A program made the position numbers and the translations under genes. Shown here piece by piece: positions 19,415 to 28,327 of a stretch of 64,000 bases of DNA. Each line of letters begins with the position of its first letter. Position 1 is the stretch's first letter. The stretch lies in the NCBI RefSeq assembly GCF_004124235.1, contig NZ_CP032487.1, positions 992,001-1,056,000 on the forward strand, written 5' to 3'. A model generated the notes under the pieces. That model was not told the origin of the DNA. It worked only from the letters and a program-made list of their open reading frames with translations, and made no database searches. This DNA is from Yersinia hibernica (GTDB taxonomy: Bacteria; Pseudomonadota; Gammaproteobacteria; Enterobacterales; Enterobacteriaceae).

Positions 19415-19489
19415 TGGTGTCCCCGACTGGAATCGAACCAGTAACTAGCCCTTAGGAGGGGCTTGTTATATCCGTTTAACTACGGGGAC
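19415..19489 (-). tRNA. argW: tRNA-Arg (CCU), island attachment gene
   Basis: A 75-nt tRNA on the minus strand. The acceptor arms are GTCCCCG and CGGGGAC with an encoded CCA. The anticodon stem AGCCC/GGGCT closes the 7-nt loop CTCCTAA, giving anticodon CCU, and the T-arm is CTGGTTCGATTCCAG. In E. coli the same tRNA (argW) lies near mlaA and fadL and is an integration site for prophage-like elements. Here its 3' end faces the integrase and island. No second copy of its 3' end is visible to the left, so the other attachment site must be outside the window. Confidence 0.96.
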
Positions 19490-19535
19490 CCGTTTATCGC
19501 CGGGTTTTACCACTAATGCAGTAAGCTGCCGGAGC

Positions 19536-19564
19536 ATTATACGCATTTTGACCCAGATAATAAG
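19536..19564 (-). promoter_or_regulatory. Putative argW promoter
   Basis: A perfect TATAAT -10 box on the minus strand at 19541-19536 followed by a G/C-rich discriminator (GCTCCGG), about 46 bp upstream of the tRNA. The -35 element is poor. Confidence 0.5.
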
Positions 19565-19782
19565 CAGTTAGCTGCCTGTTTGGTTACTCTGTCACCAATT
19601 AGTCGTGAATAATGGGTACCGGTAAGCAAAAAACGCCCGCGTATAACAGCCAAATTCGAGCAGTTACTCCTGTGGGGGGATGAATCCCTGTCCACTTTGC
19701 TGCCAAGGTATTGAGCCATTAAAGACTAAATAGAAGATTTCCAACGAGCCAATCACAATATGAGTTAAGTCGCATAAAGCTA

Positions 19783-19968
19783 CTAACTAAATAGTGCAAA
19801 GCTGTCGCGCTCTAGCTCTTTTTCACCATCCATACGGATAATCTTATGAATGGCCGCGGCTTTGGAGGGCAGTCTTTTGGCATTCACTGCAATTTCCTTT
19901 CCTTCACGTAACTCGTCACTTTCCACTGTCAAATCGCCTTTATCTTGAGGCTGTTTTTTATCCCTCAT
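19783..19968 (-). CDS. Small highly charged hypothetical protein
   Basis: A 61-residue open frame, start ATGAGGGATAAAAAACAG, with an AGGG about 10 bases upstream. The product is rich in Lys, Glu and Asp (for example ESDELREGKEIAVNAKRLPS), has no membrane segment, and I do not recognise a family. It lies alone in about 750 bp between argW and ccmA with no co-directional neighbour. Composition looks like a genuine small cytoplasmic protein and not random translation, but this is uncertain. The rest of the 19490-20241 interval shows no other gene. Confidence 0.4.
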   Translation of the reverse strand: MRDKKQPQDKGDLTVESDELREGKEIAVNAKRLPSKAAAIHKIIRMDGEKELERDSFALFS

Positions 19969-20129
19969 AGGGATCCCTAGTCAGTAAAGAAAATAAGCGA
20001 ATAACCAAGTAATAAGCATAGTTGTAAATGATTGCTTGCCAATTTTGGCGTGATGAAGCGGACGTAAAAAGTCAGTTATTTGCGGCGTTGGCGGTTTTTT
20101 CTGCAGAATATTGATCTTAACCCGAATAT

Positions 20130-20145
20130 TACCTCTATAAGGGTA
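20130..20145. promoter_or_regulatory. NarL/NarP-like 7-2-7 site before ccmA
   Basis: TACCTCT and AAGGGTA arranged as inverted heptamers two bases apart. The first matches the TACYYMT consensus fully and the second in six of seven positions. It lies about 95 bp before ccmA. Nitrate regulators control ccm genes in E. coli, so the site is plausible but unproven. Confidence 0.4.
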
Positions 20146-20241
20146 GGAATAGCGTTAGGCCCATACTACGTAAGGATTAAGCCTTTATGTTATCATTTGG
20201 TTTTCCTGAACTGGCAATCCTACGGCGGAAGATAATCCCTC

Positions 20242-20868
20242 ATGCTGGAAGCTAAAAATCTGACCTGCATCCGAGATGACCGCAGCTTATTCCAACAGCT
20301 GAGTTTCTGTGTGACTGCGGGGGAGATTGTGCAAGTCGAGGGGCCTAATGGCGCAGGTAAAACCAGTCTATTACGTATTTTGGCGGGGCTTGCCGATGCA
20401 GACGTTGGGCAGGTGAATTGGCTGGGGGAGAATATTCGTCGCGATCGGGCCCGCTATCATCAGGATTTACTCTTTTTAGGTCATCAGCCGGGAATCAAGT
20501 CTGTACTGACTCCTTTTGAAAATTTGGCATTTTATCAGTCTGTTTTTCAACAGGTTAATAGTGACGCTATCTGGCAAGCATTGTCTCAGGTGGGGCTGGT
20601 GGGATACGAAGATTTGCCCGTGTCACAGTTATCTGCAGGCCAACAACGACGGGTGGCTTTGGCCCGCTTATGGCTGAGTCAGGCTCCGCTATGGATTTTG
20701 GATGAACCGCTGACAGCAATTGATAAACAGGGCGTTAGCAGCTTATTGGCTCTGTTTGAGGAACATGCTGCCACCGGGGGCTTGGTGCTACTGACCACCC
20801 ATCAGGATTTAGATGGGATGGGGCAGCACGTCCGTAAAATCCGTTTGACCAACACGCAGGAGAGTTAA
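20242..20868 (+). CDS. ccmA: Heme exporter ATP-binding subunit CcmA
   Basis: A 208-residue ABC ATPase that powers release of holo-CcmE from the CcmABCD complex. Walker A is [10 protein letters not shown] (about residues 35-44), the ABC signature is [15 protein letters not shown], Walker B is [12 protein letters not shown], and the switch His lies in LLTTHQDL. Length matches the family. It is the first gene of the ccm cluster; its stop overlaps the ccmB start by one base (TAATG). A nitrate-regulator-like site lies upstream. Confidence 0.97.
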   Translation: MLEAKNLTCIRDDRSLFQQLSFCVTAGEIVQVEGPNGAGKTSLLRILAGLADADVGQVNWLGENIRRDRARYHQDLLFLGHQPGIKSVLTPFENLAFYQSVFQQVNSDAIWQALSQVGLVGYEDLPVSQLSAGQQRRVALARLWLSQAPLWILDEPLTAIDKQGVSSLLALFEEHAATGGLVLLTTHQDLDGMGQHVRKIRLTNTQES

Positions 20869-21527
20869 TGTTTATCAGCGTGTTGCGCCGTGAATTGAAA
20901 ATTGCCTTCAGAAAAGGTGCAGAAATTGTGAACCCGCTCTGGTTTTTTCTGATTGTCATCACCTTGTTTCCATTGGGTGTTGGCCCTGAACCGCAATTAT
21001 TGGCGCGTATTGCGCCGGGTATTATTTGGGTTGCCGCATTATTGGCATCGTTATTATCACTGGAGCGGTTATTTCGTGATGATTTCCACGATGGCTCTCT
21101 TGAACAGTTGTTGTTATTGCCCAGCCCGCTGGCACTCACGGTGTTAGGCAAAGTGTGTGCTCACTGGGTTGTTACCGGGCTACCTTTACTTATTTTATCG
21201 CCGCTGGTGGCTCTATTGCTTTCCCTCGACAGTAACACGGCCATCGCGATGGCGCTGACACTGCTTTTGGGGACGCCGACCTTAAGTTTTATCGGGGCGA
21301 TTGGTGTGGCGCTGACGGTTGGCTTACGTAAAGGCGGGGTTTTGTTAAGTTTATTGGTGCTACCGCTGTATATCCCGGTGTTGATCTTTGCCACTGCGGC
21401 CATTGATGCCGCTTCGATGGCTCTGCCCATTGATGGTTATTTGGCTATTTTGGGGGCGATGTTAGCAGGAAGCGCGACATTGGCCCCTTTTGCTACCGCT
21501 GCTGCATTGAGAGTGAGTGTGCACTAG
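20868..21527 (+). CDS. ccmB: Heme exporter membrane subunit CcmB
   Basis: A 219-residue inner-membrane protein with about six hydrophobic helices, partner of CcmA in the CcmABCD ABC complex. It starts [20 protein letters not shown], with the family-typical cytoplasmic segment SLERLFRDDFHDGSLEQLLL near residues 65-84. It overlaps ccmA at its start. About 180 bp without a gene separate it from ccmC, wider than elsewhere in this cluster. Confidence 0.96.
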   Translation: MFISVLRRELKIAFRKGAEIVNPLWFFLIVITLFPLGVGPEPQLLARIAPGIIWVAALLASLLSLERLFRDDFHDGSLEQLLLLPSPLALTVLGKVCAHWVVTGLPLLILSPLVALLLSLDSNTAIAMALTLLLGTPTLSFIGAIGVALTVGLRKGGVLLSLLVLPLYIPVLIFATAAIDAASMALPIDGYLAILGAMLAGSATLAPFATAAALRVSVH

Positions 21528-21708
21528 CTATTTATGGTGGCTGGCAAGCTGGCTATCAGCTAATACGATTTATAAAAAAGAAAAGAGTGCCGATTTTCAG
21601 AAGCTTAAAGGCGTTAGTTAACGCAGTCAGAGCTGATTGTGCGCCTTACCCTGCACCGGTGTTGCCAATGGGGCGATGCTCGGCCAATTTTAACGTGAGC
21701 AATGAAAA

Positions 21709-22446
21709 ATGTGGAAATGGTTTCATCAATTCGCTAAACCCGAACGGCTTTATCAGTTGTGTGGCCGGTTTATTCCATGGCTGAGCATGGCGACAGTTAT
21801 CTGCCTGATTGTGGGCTGGGGGTGGGGATTGGGGGTTGCCCCAGCGGATTACCAACAAGGTAATAGCTTTCGTATCATGTATTTACATGTGCCAGCAGCG
21901 ATTTGGTCGATGGGAATTTATCTGTCGATGGCCATCGCGGCGTTTGTTGGTTTGGTCTGGCAAATGAAAATGTCCGATAACCTCGTGGCGGCGATGGCCC
22001 CGGTGGGCGCGGTGTTTACCTTTATTGCCTTGGTTACCGGTTCGGCCTGGGGGAAACCCATGTGGGGAACGTGGTGGGTTTGGGATGCGCGGCTGACCTC
22101 CGAGCTGGTGTTGCTGTTCCTGTATTTGGGTGTGATAGCGCTGTATAACGCCTTTGAAGACCGCAAACTGGCAGGGCGAGCCGCCGGTATTCTGGTGCTG
22201 GTTGGCGTGGTGAATATCCCCATCATTCATTTCTCCGTCGTGTGGTGGAATACCTTGCATCAAGGTTCGACCAACATGCAGCAAAGCATTGATCCGAGTA
22301 TGCGCTCTCCGCTGCGCTGGGCTATTTTTGGCTATCTGTTTTTCTTTATCACTCTGACATTAATGCGCCTGCGTAATGTGATTTTACAGCAAGAGCGTCA
22401 GCGCCCTTGGGCTGCCGCTTTATTGCGAAAGGAGCCTCGTGTATGA
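21709..22446 (+). CDS. ccmC: Heme-handling membrane protein CcmC
   Basis: A 245-residue inner-membrane protein that presents heme to CcmE. It holds the tryptophan-rich WWD motif GKPMWGTWWVWDARLTSELV (about residues 109-128), flanked by conserved heme-ligand histidines in YLHVPAAIWSMG and VVWWNTLHQGST. Length equals the E. coli protein. The stop overlaps the ccmD start (ATGA). The ribosome-binding site is weak. Confidence 0.97.
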   Translation: MWKWFHQFAKPERLYQLCGRFIPWLSMATVICLIVGWGWGLGVAPADYQQGNSFRIMYLHVPAAIWSMGIYLSMAIAAFVGLVWQMKMSDNLVAAMAPVGAVFTFIALVTGSAWGKPMWGTWWVWDARLTSELVLLFLYLGVIALYNAFEDRKLAGRAAGILVLVGVVNIPIIHFSVVWWNTLHQGSTNMQQSIDPSMRSPLRWAIFGYLFFFITLTLMRLRNVILQQERQRPWAAALLRKEPRV

Positions 22447-22691
22447 ATCCGGCCTTTAACTCTTGGGCGGCATTTTTTGCCATGGGCGGTTATGGTTTTT
22501 ATGTCTGGCTGGCAGTGGCCGCAGCCCTATTATCCCTGTTGGGCCTGTGGGGGCATACCCGCTGGCAATATCATCAATTATTAGCAGATATTCAGCGCCG
22601 TGAGGCGAGAGAGCAACGCATTCGCCAGGTAAATCAGTCCCAACGTGATCAAGTCAAAAATGTTCCCCGTTCGCAGGAGAAACAGTCGTGA
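22443..22691 (+). CDS. ccmD: CcmD, small membrane subunit of the heme exporter
   Basis: An 82-residue single-pass membrane protein, slightly longer than the E. coli form, with hydrophobic segment [20 protein letters not shown] and a basic, glutamine- and arginine-rich cytoplasmic tail. It helps release holo-CcmE from CcmABC. The start at 22443 is chosen because it gives the ATGA overlap with ccmC and the N-terminus [18 protein letters not shown]; the frame is open further upstream inside ccmC. Confidence 0.92.
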   Translation: MNPAFNSWAAFFAMGGYGFYVWLAVAAALLSLLGLWGHTRWQYHQLLADIQRREAREQRIRQVNQSQRDQVKNVPRSQEKQS

Positions 22692-23182
22692 ACCCTCGTA
22701 GAAAAAGCCGGCTCTCTTTAGCGATTGTGGTTCTCATTGGTATCGGTTTGACCACCACTCTGGTGCTGTATGCGCTGCGTTCTAATATTGATTTGTTTTA
22801 TACCCCAAGTGAAATTTTACAGGGTAAAGGCGAGCGCCATGAGAAGCCAGAAATCGGCCAGCGCCTGCGCATTGGCGGCATGGTGATGCCGGGATCGGTG
22901 AAACGCGATGATAAAACGCTGGCAATGAGTTTCAAGGTTTTCGATGCGCGTGGTGCGGTTACCGTGACTTACACTGGCATTCTGCCCGATTTGTTCCGCG
23001 AAGGGCAGGGCGTGGTGGCGCAAGGAGTATTTGCTGAGGATAACACCATCAATGCCAAAGAAGTCTTGGCAAAACATGATGAAAAATATACCCCGCCGGA
23101 AGTGCAAGAAGCGATGAAAGAGAATCACACCCGCCCAGCGGAGGCTTACCGCAGCACCCACGGCGAGGGCACTGGCTCATGA
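22688..23182 (+). CDS. ccmE: Periplasmic heme chaperone CcmE
   Basis: A 164-residue membrane-anchored chaperone with GTG start, overlapping the ccmD stop. A single N-terminal helix (about residues 9-28) precedes an OB-fold domain ([37 protein letters not shown]). The heme is bound covalently by the His in [14 protein letters not shown], which is conserved here together with the downstream Tyr. It carries heme from CcmC to CcmF. Confidence 0.97.
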   Translation: MNPRRKSRLSLAIVVLIGIGLTTTLVLYALRSNIDLFYTPSEILQGKGERHEKPEIGQRLRIGGMVMPGSVKRDDKTLAMSFKVFDARGAVTVTYTGILPDLFREGQGVVAQGVFAEDNTINAKEVLAKHDEKYTPPEVQEAMKENHTRPAEAYRSTHGEGTGS

Positions 23183-25146
23183 TGCCTGAAATTGGCAATT
23201 TCTTATTATGTCTGGCGCTGGCTATCTCACTGCTGCTGAGTTGGTACCCGCAGTGGGGGGCCGCGCGTCAGGATGCTCGCATGATGGCAACTGGTAGGCC
23301 ATTGACCTATGGAATGTTCGCCACCATTACCCTTTCATTTATCTGCCTTGCATATGCATTTGTGGTAAATGATTTCACTGTCTCCTATGTGGCGGCAAAC
23401 TCGAATTCACATTTACCGGTCTATTATCGGATTGCTGCTACTTGGGGGGCGCACGAAGGGTCACTGCTGTTGTGGGTGCTGCTGCTCAGTGGCTGGTCAC
23501 TGGCGGTTGCGCTGTTTAGCCGCTCTATGCCGGATGATGCGGTGGCCCGAGTGCTGTCGGTGCTGGGGATGATAACGGCGGGCTTCTTGCTATTTATTAT
23601 TCTGACCTCGAATCCGTTCAACCGCACCTTGCCGGACTTCCCCATTGATGGCAACGATTTGAACCCGTTGTTGCAGGATGTCGGGTTGATTTTCCACCCG
23701 CCTTTACTCTACATGGGCTATGTCGGCTTTTCGGTCGCATTTGCGTTTGCCATTGCCTCGTTAATGGCCGGGCGACTCGACAGTGCCTGGGCGCGCTGGT
23801 CACGCCCGTGGACTCAGGCGGCATGGGTGTTTCTGACCATGGGCATCGTGCTCGGCTCAGTCTGGGCTTATTATGAGCTTGGTTGGGGCGGTTGGTGGTT
23901 TTGGGATCCGGTAGAAAATGCTTCCTTTATGCCTTGGCTGGCGGGCACGGCACTGATTCATTCATTGGCCGTCACCGAAAAACGCGGGACATTCAAAGCT
24001 TGGACGGTATTGCTGGCTATTACCGCATTTTCTCTGTGTCTGATGGGGACATTCTTGGTGCGCTCCGGGGTATTGGTTTCGGTGCACTCTTTCGCCTCTG
24101 ATCCGGCGCGCGGCATGTTTATTCTGGCTTATCTGGTGATTGTCATCGGCGGTTCCTTATTGTTGTACGCCGTTAAAGGCGCGCAGGTGAAGAGCCGCAC
24201 TCAGCATGAAGTTTTCTCGCGCGAGACTTTCCTGCTCGGCAATAATGTGTTGCTGATTGCCGCCATGCTGGTGGTGTTGCTGGGCACATTGCTGCCATTG
24301 GTACACAAACAGTTAGGGCTGGGCAGCATCTCAATCGGCGAACCTTTCTTTAATACTATGTTCACTTGGTTGATGGCGCCGATGGCACTGTTAATGGGGA
24401 TTGGGCCCTTAGTTCGCTGGCGGCGGGATGAGCCGAGTAAATTGTACAAACGCTTGGCTGTGGCGCTGGTGGTCACTTTATTGACATCGATATGGCTGCC
24501 GTGGTTGCTGCAAGATACTCTCGCCGGCATGACGGTGGTCGGGCTGATAATGGCCATCTGGGTGATTATCCTCACCTTGATGGAGTTGCACGAGCGCGCG
24601 ACTCATCGCCATGGCTTCTGGCGCGGCTTAAGCCACCTTTCCCGCAGCCATTGGGGCATGGTGTTGGGCCATCTTGGGGTGGCGGTAACGGTGATTGGCA
24701 TTGCATTTAGCCAGAATTACAGTGTTGAGCGCGATGTGCGCATGAAAGCCGGTGATAGCATAGATATCCACGATTATCACTTTGTCTTCCGTGATGTTCA
24801 CGATATTAAAGGGCCAAACTATACCGGCGGTGTCGGCATTATTGATGTCACCCGCAATGGTAAGCCAGAAGCCACGCTACATGCCGAGAAACGTTATTAC
24901 GCGGTGGCGCGCTCGATGATGACTGAGGCGGCCATTGATGGCGGGGTAACCCGTGATCTGTACGCCGCCTTGGGGGAAGAACTGGATGACGGTTCGTGGG
25001 CGGTGCGCTTGTATTACAAGCCATTTGTCCGCTGGATTTGGTATGGCGGGGTGTTTATGGCCATCGGCGGTATCTTCTGTATGTTCGACCCCCGTTATCG
25101 GATGAGTAAAAAGTTAAAGCGCGACGCGGCAACGGAGGCTAAATAA
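23179..25146 (+). CDS. ccmF: Cytochrome c heme lyase subunit CcmF
   Basis: A 655-residue polytopic membrane protein that, with CcmH and CcmI, attaches heme to apocytochrome c. The WWD motif [20 protein letters not shown] lies near residues 233-252, and conserved histidines are in [23 protein letters not shown] and [15 protein letters not shown] large periplasmic domain lies near the C-terminus, followed by a final helix. Start and stop overlap ccmE and ccmG, consistent with one operon. Confidence 0.97.
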   Translation: MMPEIGNFLLCLALAISLLLSWYPQWGAARQDARMMATGRPLTYGMFATITLSFICLAYAFVVNDFTVSYVAANSNSHLPVYYRIAATWGAHEGSLLLWVLLLSGWSLAVALFSRSMPDDAVARVLSVLGMITAGFLLFIILTSNPFNRTLPDFPIDGNDLNPLLQDVGLIFHPPLLYMGYVGFSVAFAFAIASLMAGRLDSAWARWSRPWTQAAWVFLTMGIVLGSVWAYYELGWGGWWFWDPVENASFMPWLAGTALIHSLAVTEKRGTFKAWTVLLAITAFSLCLMGTFLVRSGVLVSVHSFASDPARGMFILAYLVIVIGGSLLLYAVKGAQVKSRTQHEVFSRETFLLGNNVLLIAAMLVVLLGTLLPLVHKQLGLGSISIGEPFFNTMFTWLMAPMALLMGIGPLVRWRRDEPSKLYKRLAVALVVTLLTSIWLPWLLQDTLAGMTVVGLIMAIWVIILTLMELHERATHRHGFWRGLSHLSRSHWGMVLGHLGVAVTVIGIAFSQNYSVERDVRMKAGDSIDIHDYHFVFRDVHDIKGPNYTGGVGIIDVTRNGKPEATLHAEKRYYAVARSMMTEAAIDGGVTRDLYAALGEELDDGSWAVRLYYKPFVRWIWYGGVFMAIGGIFCMFDPRYRMSKKLKRDAATEAK

Positions 25147-25700
25147 TGAAACTCAATAAGCTGATGTTTATTCCGTTGGTGCTGTTTTTACTGCTAGTCG
25201 TCGCTTTTCTCGTCCAATTGACCCGCAATGCCAATGGTGATGACCCCACCATGCTGGAATCGGCGCTGGTGGGTAAACCGGTGCCGGCATTTAAGTTGGA
25301 ATCTCTTGAGCAACCCGGGAAAGTTTTTGATCAAGCGGTATTGCATAATGGGAAACCAATGTTGCTCAATGTATGGGCGACTTGGTGTCCGACGTGCCGT
25401 GCTGAGCATGAATATCTGAATAAATTGGCGGCACAGGGTATCCGGGTGGTGGGGCTGAACTATAAAGACGATCGCAGCAAAGCGGTACAGTGGCTCAATT
25501 CGCTGGGAAACCCTTATGCCCTCAGTTTGTATGATGGTGACGGCATGTTGGGGCTGGATCTGGGGGTTTATGGCGCGCCAGAAACTTTCTTGATAGATGG
25601 CCAAGGCATTATTCGCTATCGCTATGCGGGCGACCTTAATGACCGTGTTTGGCAGCAGGAAATTTTACCACTGTATAAAAAGTATCAGGGGGGCGCATGA
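25146..25700 (+). CDS. ccmG: Periplasmic thioredoxin CcmG (DsbE)
   Basis: A 184-residue membrane-anchored thiol reductase that keeps the apocytochrome c CxxCH cysteines reduced. One N-terminal anchor helix (about residues 5-24) precedes a thioredoxin fold with active site NVWATWCPTCRAEH. The cis-Pro loop is in LGVYGAPETFLIDGQG, typical of CcmG/TlpA proteins. It overlaps both neighbouring genes. Confidence 0.97.
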   Translation: MKLNKLMFIPLVLFLLLVVAFLVQLTRNANGDDPTMLESALVGKPVPAFKLESLEQPGKVFDQAVLHNGKPMLLNVWATWCPTCRAEHEYLNKLAAQGIRVVGLNYKDDRSKAVQWLNSLGNPYALSLYDGDGMLGLDLGVYGAPETFLIDGQGIIRYRYAGDLNDRVWQQEILPLYKKYQGGA

Positions 25701-26218
25701 GATTATTTCATCTGGCACTCGGCCTGATATTCAGCTGGAGTATTTTGGCGACCAATGTTTTTGCTGCCATTGATACTTATACCTTTAGTTCGGTGGCGCA
25801 GGAACAGCAGTATCGTGAGCTCACCGAGCAACTGCGCTGCCCTAAATGTCAGAACAACAGCATTGCTGACTCCAATGCCACCATTGCTGCTGATATGCGG
25901 GGCAAGGTGTATGAACTGCAACAGCAGGGTGATTCCAAACAGCAAATTATTGACTATATGGTAGCCCGATACGGCAATTTCGTGACATATGAGCCGCCGG
26001 TCACCGCCGCTACGTTGATTTTATGGGTGGGGCCAGCACTGTTTGTCTTGATTGGGGCGTTGATTGTGGTGCTACGTGCCCGCCGGCGGGGAGAGAAAAA
26101 TACGGCATTTTCGCTGCAGGAGCAGCAACGGCTACATACTCTATTGGCTGAGCAAGATGCTCGTGCGCCAACACCGCTCTCGGCGCAAGATAAAAAGATG
26201 AAGAGGAAACAACCCTAA
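25697..26218 (+). CDS. ccmH: CcmH, thiol-active subunit of the heme lyase
   Basis: A 173-residue protein with signal peptide, the conserved redox motif LRCPKCQNNSIADSNA (about residues 46-61) on a short three-helix periplasmic domain, and a C-terminal membrane helix (TLILWVGPALFVLIGALIVV). This corresponds to only the N-terminal half of E. coli CcmH; the TPR half is the separate gene ccmI next door. It exchanges thiols with apocytochrome c and CcmG. Confidence 0.96.
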   Translation: MRLFHLALGLIFSWSILATNVFAAIDTYTFSSVAQEQQYRELTEQLRCPKCQNNSIADSNATIAADMRGKVYELQQQGDSKQQIIDYMVARYGNFVTYEPPVTAATLILWVGPALFVLIGALIVVLRARRRGEKNTAFSLQEQQRLHTLLAEQDARAPTPLSAQDKKMKRKQP

Positions 26219-27438
26219 TGGCTTTTTGGCTGATAGTCATTATTTTGCTGGCGGTCGCGGGTGCCTTGCTGGTCATACCGGCGATGCGCCAAGAGACGAA
26301 TTCACCGCTGACCACCCGAGATGAGCTGAATAAGGCGATTTATCAAGACCGATTATCTGAATTGGCTGCAGACGAAGCCCAAGGTGTGGTGGCGCAGCAG
26401 CCGGAATTGATTCAGGAATTGCAACAAAACCTGCTGACAGATATCCCCGCGCAATCATTTGAACAAGCCAGCCCAATTAACCGCTGGGTTTTATTACCGG
26501 GTATGGTGATTCTGGTCGTGGTGTCCGTTGGGTTATATCTGAAAACTGGCGGTTTGGCGCAAGTGCAGGCGTGGCATCAGGTTGAGGCACAAATGCCTGA
26601 ATTACGGGGCAGAGTAGCCAATGAGCGGGCTGAACCTCTGACGATGGAGGAAATCGCGCGTTTGGGGTTGGGGTTGCGCACCTCATTGCAGCGAGATAGC
26701 GGGAATCTCAATGATTGGATGATGTTGGGCCGAGTGGGCATGGCACTGAACAATGCCAGCACGGCAACACAGGCTTTCGCTAAAGCTTACCAACTTGCGC
26801 CCGATAATAATGATGTCAGGCTCGGTTATGTTGAAGTGCTGATTCGCTCCAATGATCCACAGGATAATCAATTAGCTACCACGATGCTGCGCACCATCGT
26901 CGGGCAGGATCACACTAACTTGCGCGCCATGAGTTTATTAGCTTTTAATGCTTTTGAGCAGGGCGATTTTAAACAAGCCATTGGCGCGTGGGAAGTTATG
27001 CTAAAATTGCTGCCAGCTGGTGATTCTCGCACAGAAGTGATAAAACGCAGTATTGCGCAAGCGAAATCACAGGCAGGGCAGGAAACAGCTACACTGAAAA
27101 TAGAGCTCTCATTGTCACCTGAGGCCGCACAGAAATTACCCCAACAGGGGGCGCTGATTATTTCGGTAACAGACGGAAAAAGCCCAATCCCGGTTGCTGT
27201 AAAACAGCTGCCTTTGAGCCGATTCCCGTTATCAGTCATTCTGGATGATAGTAATGCAATGATGCCGGAGCGTTTGCTCTCCTCTTTGCCGCAAGTGAAT
27301 GTGCGTGCCCGAATTTCATTGGATGGCACTGCTAATGCGCAATCGGGTGACTGGTTTGGTGACAGTGGTGTGCAGGATTTCGGTACGAAAGGGCAGCCCC
27401 AGACAATTAATGTTCAGATAAACAAACAGATCCCTTAA
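26218..27438 (+). CDS. ccmI: CcmI, TPR apocytochrome chaperone
   Basis: A 406-residue protein with two N-terminal membrane segments (about residues 2-22 and 92-110) and a cytoplasmic loop between them. A periplasmic TPR domain follows (NLNDWMMLGRVGMALNNAST, AFAKAYQLAPDNNDVRLGYV). The C-terminal third is an extra beta-rich domain. It captures apocytochrome c tails for CcmFH. It starts on the last base of ccmH and ends the ccm cluster, about 35 bp before mlaA. Confidence 0.94.
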   Translation: MAFWLIVIILLAVAGALLVIPAMRQETNSPLTTRDELNKAIYQDRLSELAADEAQGVVAQQPELIQELQQNLLTDIPAQSFEQASPINRWVLLPGMVILVVVSVGLYLKTGGLAQVQAWHQVEAQMPELRGRVANERAEPLTMEEIARLGLGLRTSLQRDSGNLNDWMMLGRVGMALNNASTATQAFAKAYQLAPDNNDVRLGYVEVLIRSNDPQDNQLATTMLRTIVGQDHTNLRAMSLLAFNAFEQGDFKQAIGAWEVMLKLLPAGDSRTEVIKRSIAQAKSQAGQETATLKIELSLSPEAAQKLPQQGALIISVTDGKSPIPVAVKQLPLSRFPLSVILDDSNAMMPERLLSSLPQVNVRARISLDGTANAQSGDWFGDSGVQDFGTKGQPQTINVQINKQIP

Positions 27439-27473
27439 ATATAAGGGGTTGAAAGAATTTCATGGAGAAAAAT

Positions 27474-28238
27474 ATGAACTACCGCCTGATTGGGCTGGCT
27501 TTTGCAACCGTACTGTTAGTCGGATGTGCCAGTAGCTCGCCGGATCACATTGAGCAGGGCCGCTCTGATCCACTAGAAGGTTTTAACCGGGCAATGTTCA
27601 ATTTTAACTATGAGGTTCTTGACCCGTATATTGTGCGCCCGGTGGCTGTTGTTTGGCGTGATTACGTGCCACAACCTGCGCGTAATGGGATGAGTAACTT
27701 CCTGGGTAACCTTGAAGAGCCCGCCAGCATGGTCAACAGTTTCCTAGTTGGCGACCCGTACAATGCAATGAAGCACTTTAACCGCTTCTTCCTGAACACT
27801 ATTTTGGGGATGGGGGGCTTGATTGATGTGGCGGGTATGGCTAATCCAAAACTGGCGAAAGAAGTTCCGCACCGCTTTGGTAGCACGTTGGGTCATTACA
27901 ATGTCGGTTATGGTCCTTATGTGGTATTACCGGGCTATGGTAGCTTCACCATTCGTGAAGACGGGGGCGATGCTGCGGATTATGTCTATCCGGTGCTGAG
28001 TTACCTGACTTTCTGGATGTCAGCAGGGAAATGGGTGTTGGAAGGGGTAGAAACACGTGCGCAGCTATTGGATTCTGATGGTTTGCTGCGTAATTCATCC
28101 GATCCGTATCTGATGGTGCGCGAAGCATACTTCCAACGCTATGATTTCCTGGCGAGCGGCGGCCAGTTGAAACCGGAAGTTAATTCTAATGCTCAGGCTA
28201 TTCAGGATGAATTAGAAAGTATCGATTCAGCTAACTGA
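27474..28238 (+). CDS. mlaA: Outer-membrane lipoprotein MlaA (VacJ)
   Basis: A 254-residue lipoprotein that removes mislocalised phospholipids from the outer leaflet of the outer membrane, handing them to the Mla pathway. The start at 27474 is preferred over an upstream in-frame ATG at 27462 because GGAG lies six bases before it and it gives a compact lipoprotein signal MNYRLIGLAFATVLLVGC with lipidated Cys18. Family sequence includes DPLEGFNRAMFNFNYEVLD and LGHYNVGYGPYVVLPGYGS. It faces fadL convergently across a shared terminator. Confidence 0.96.
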   Translation: MNYRLIGLAFATVLLVGCASSSPDHIEQGRSDPLEGFNRAMFNFNYEVLDPYIVRPVAVVWRDYVPQPARNGMSNFLGNLEEPASMVNSFLVGDPYNAMKHFNRFFLNTILGMGGLIDVAGMANPKLAKEVPHRFGSTLGHYNVGYGPYVVLPGYGSFTIREDGGDAADYVYPVLSYLTFWMSAGKWVLEGVETRAQLLDSDGLLRNSSDPYLMVREAYFQRYDFLASGGQLKPEVNSNAQAIQDELESIDSAN

Positions 28239-28260
28239 TAGATTGTTGGTCTCGGTAAAT

Positions 28261-28286
28261 AAAAAAGCGCCTCACGGCGCTTTTTT
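28261..28286. terminator. Bidirectional terminator between mlaA and fadL
   Basis: A 6, then GCGCC, a TCAC loop, GGCGC and T 6: an 11-bp perfect stem with A- and T-tracts on both sides, able to end transcripts from mlaA and from fadL. Confidence 0.92.
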
Positions 28287-28327
28287 ATGGGCATCATTGA
28301 TATCAATGATGCTGTTAAGCATAGCTA

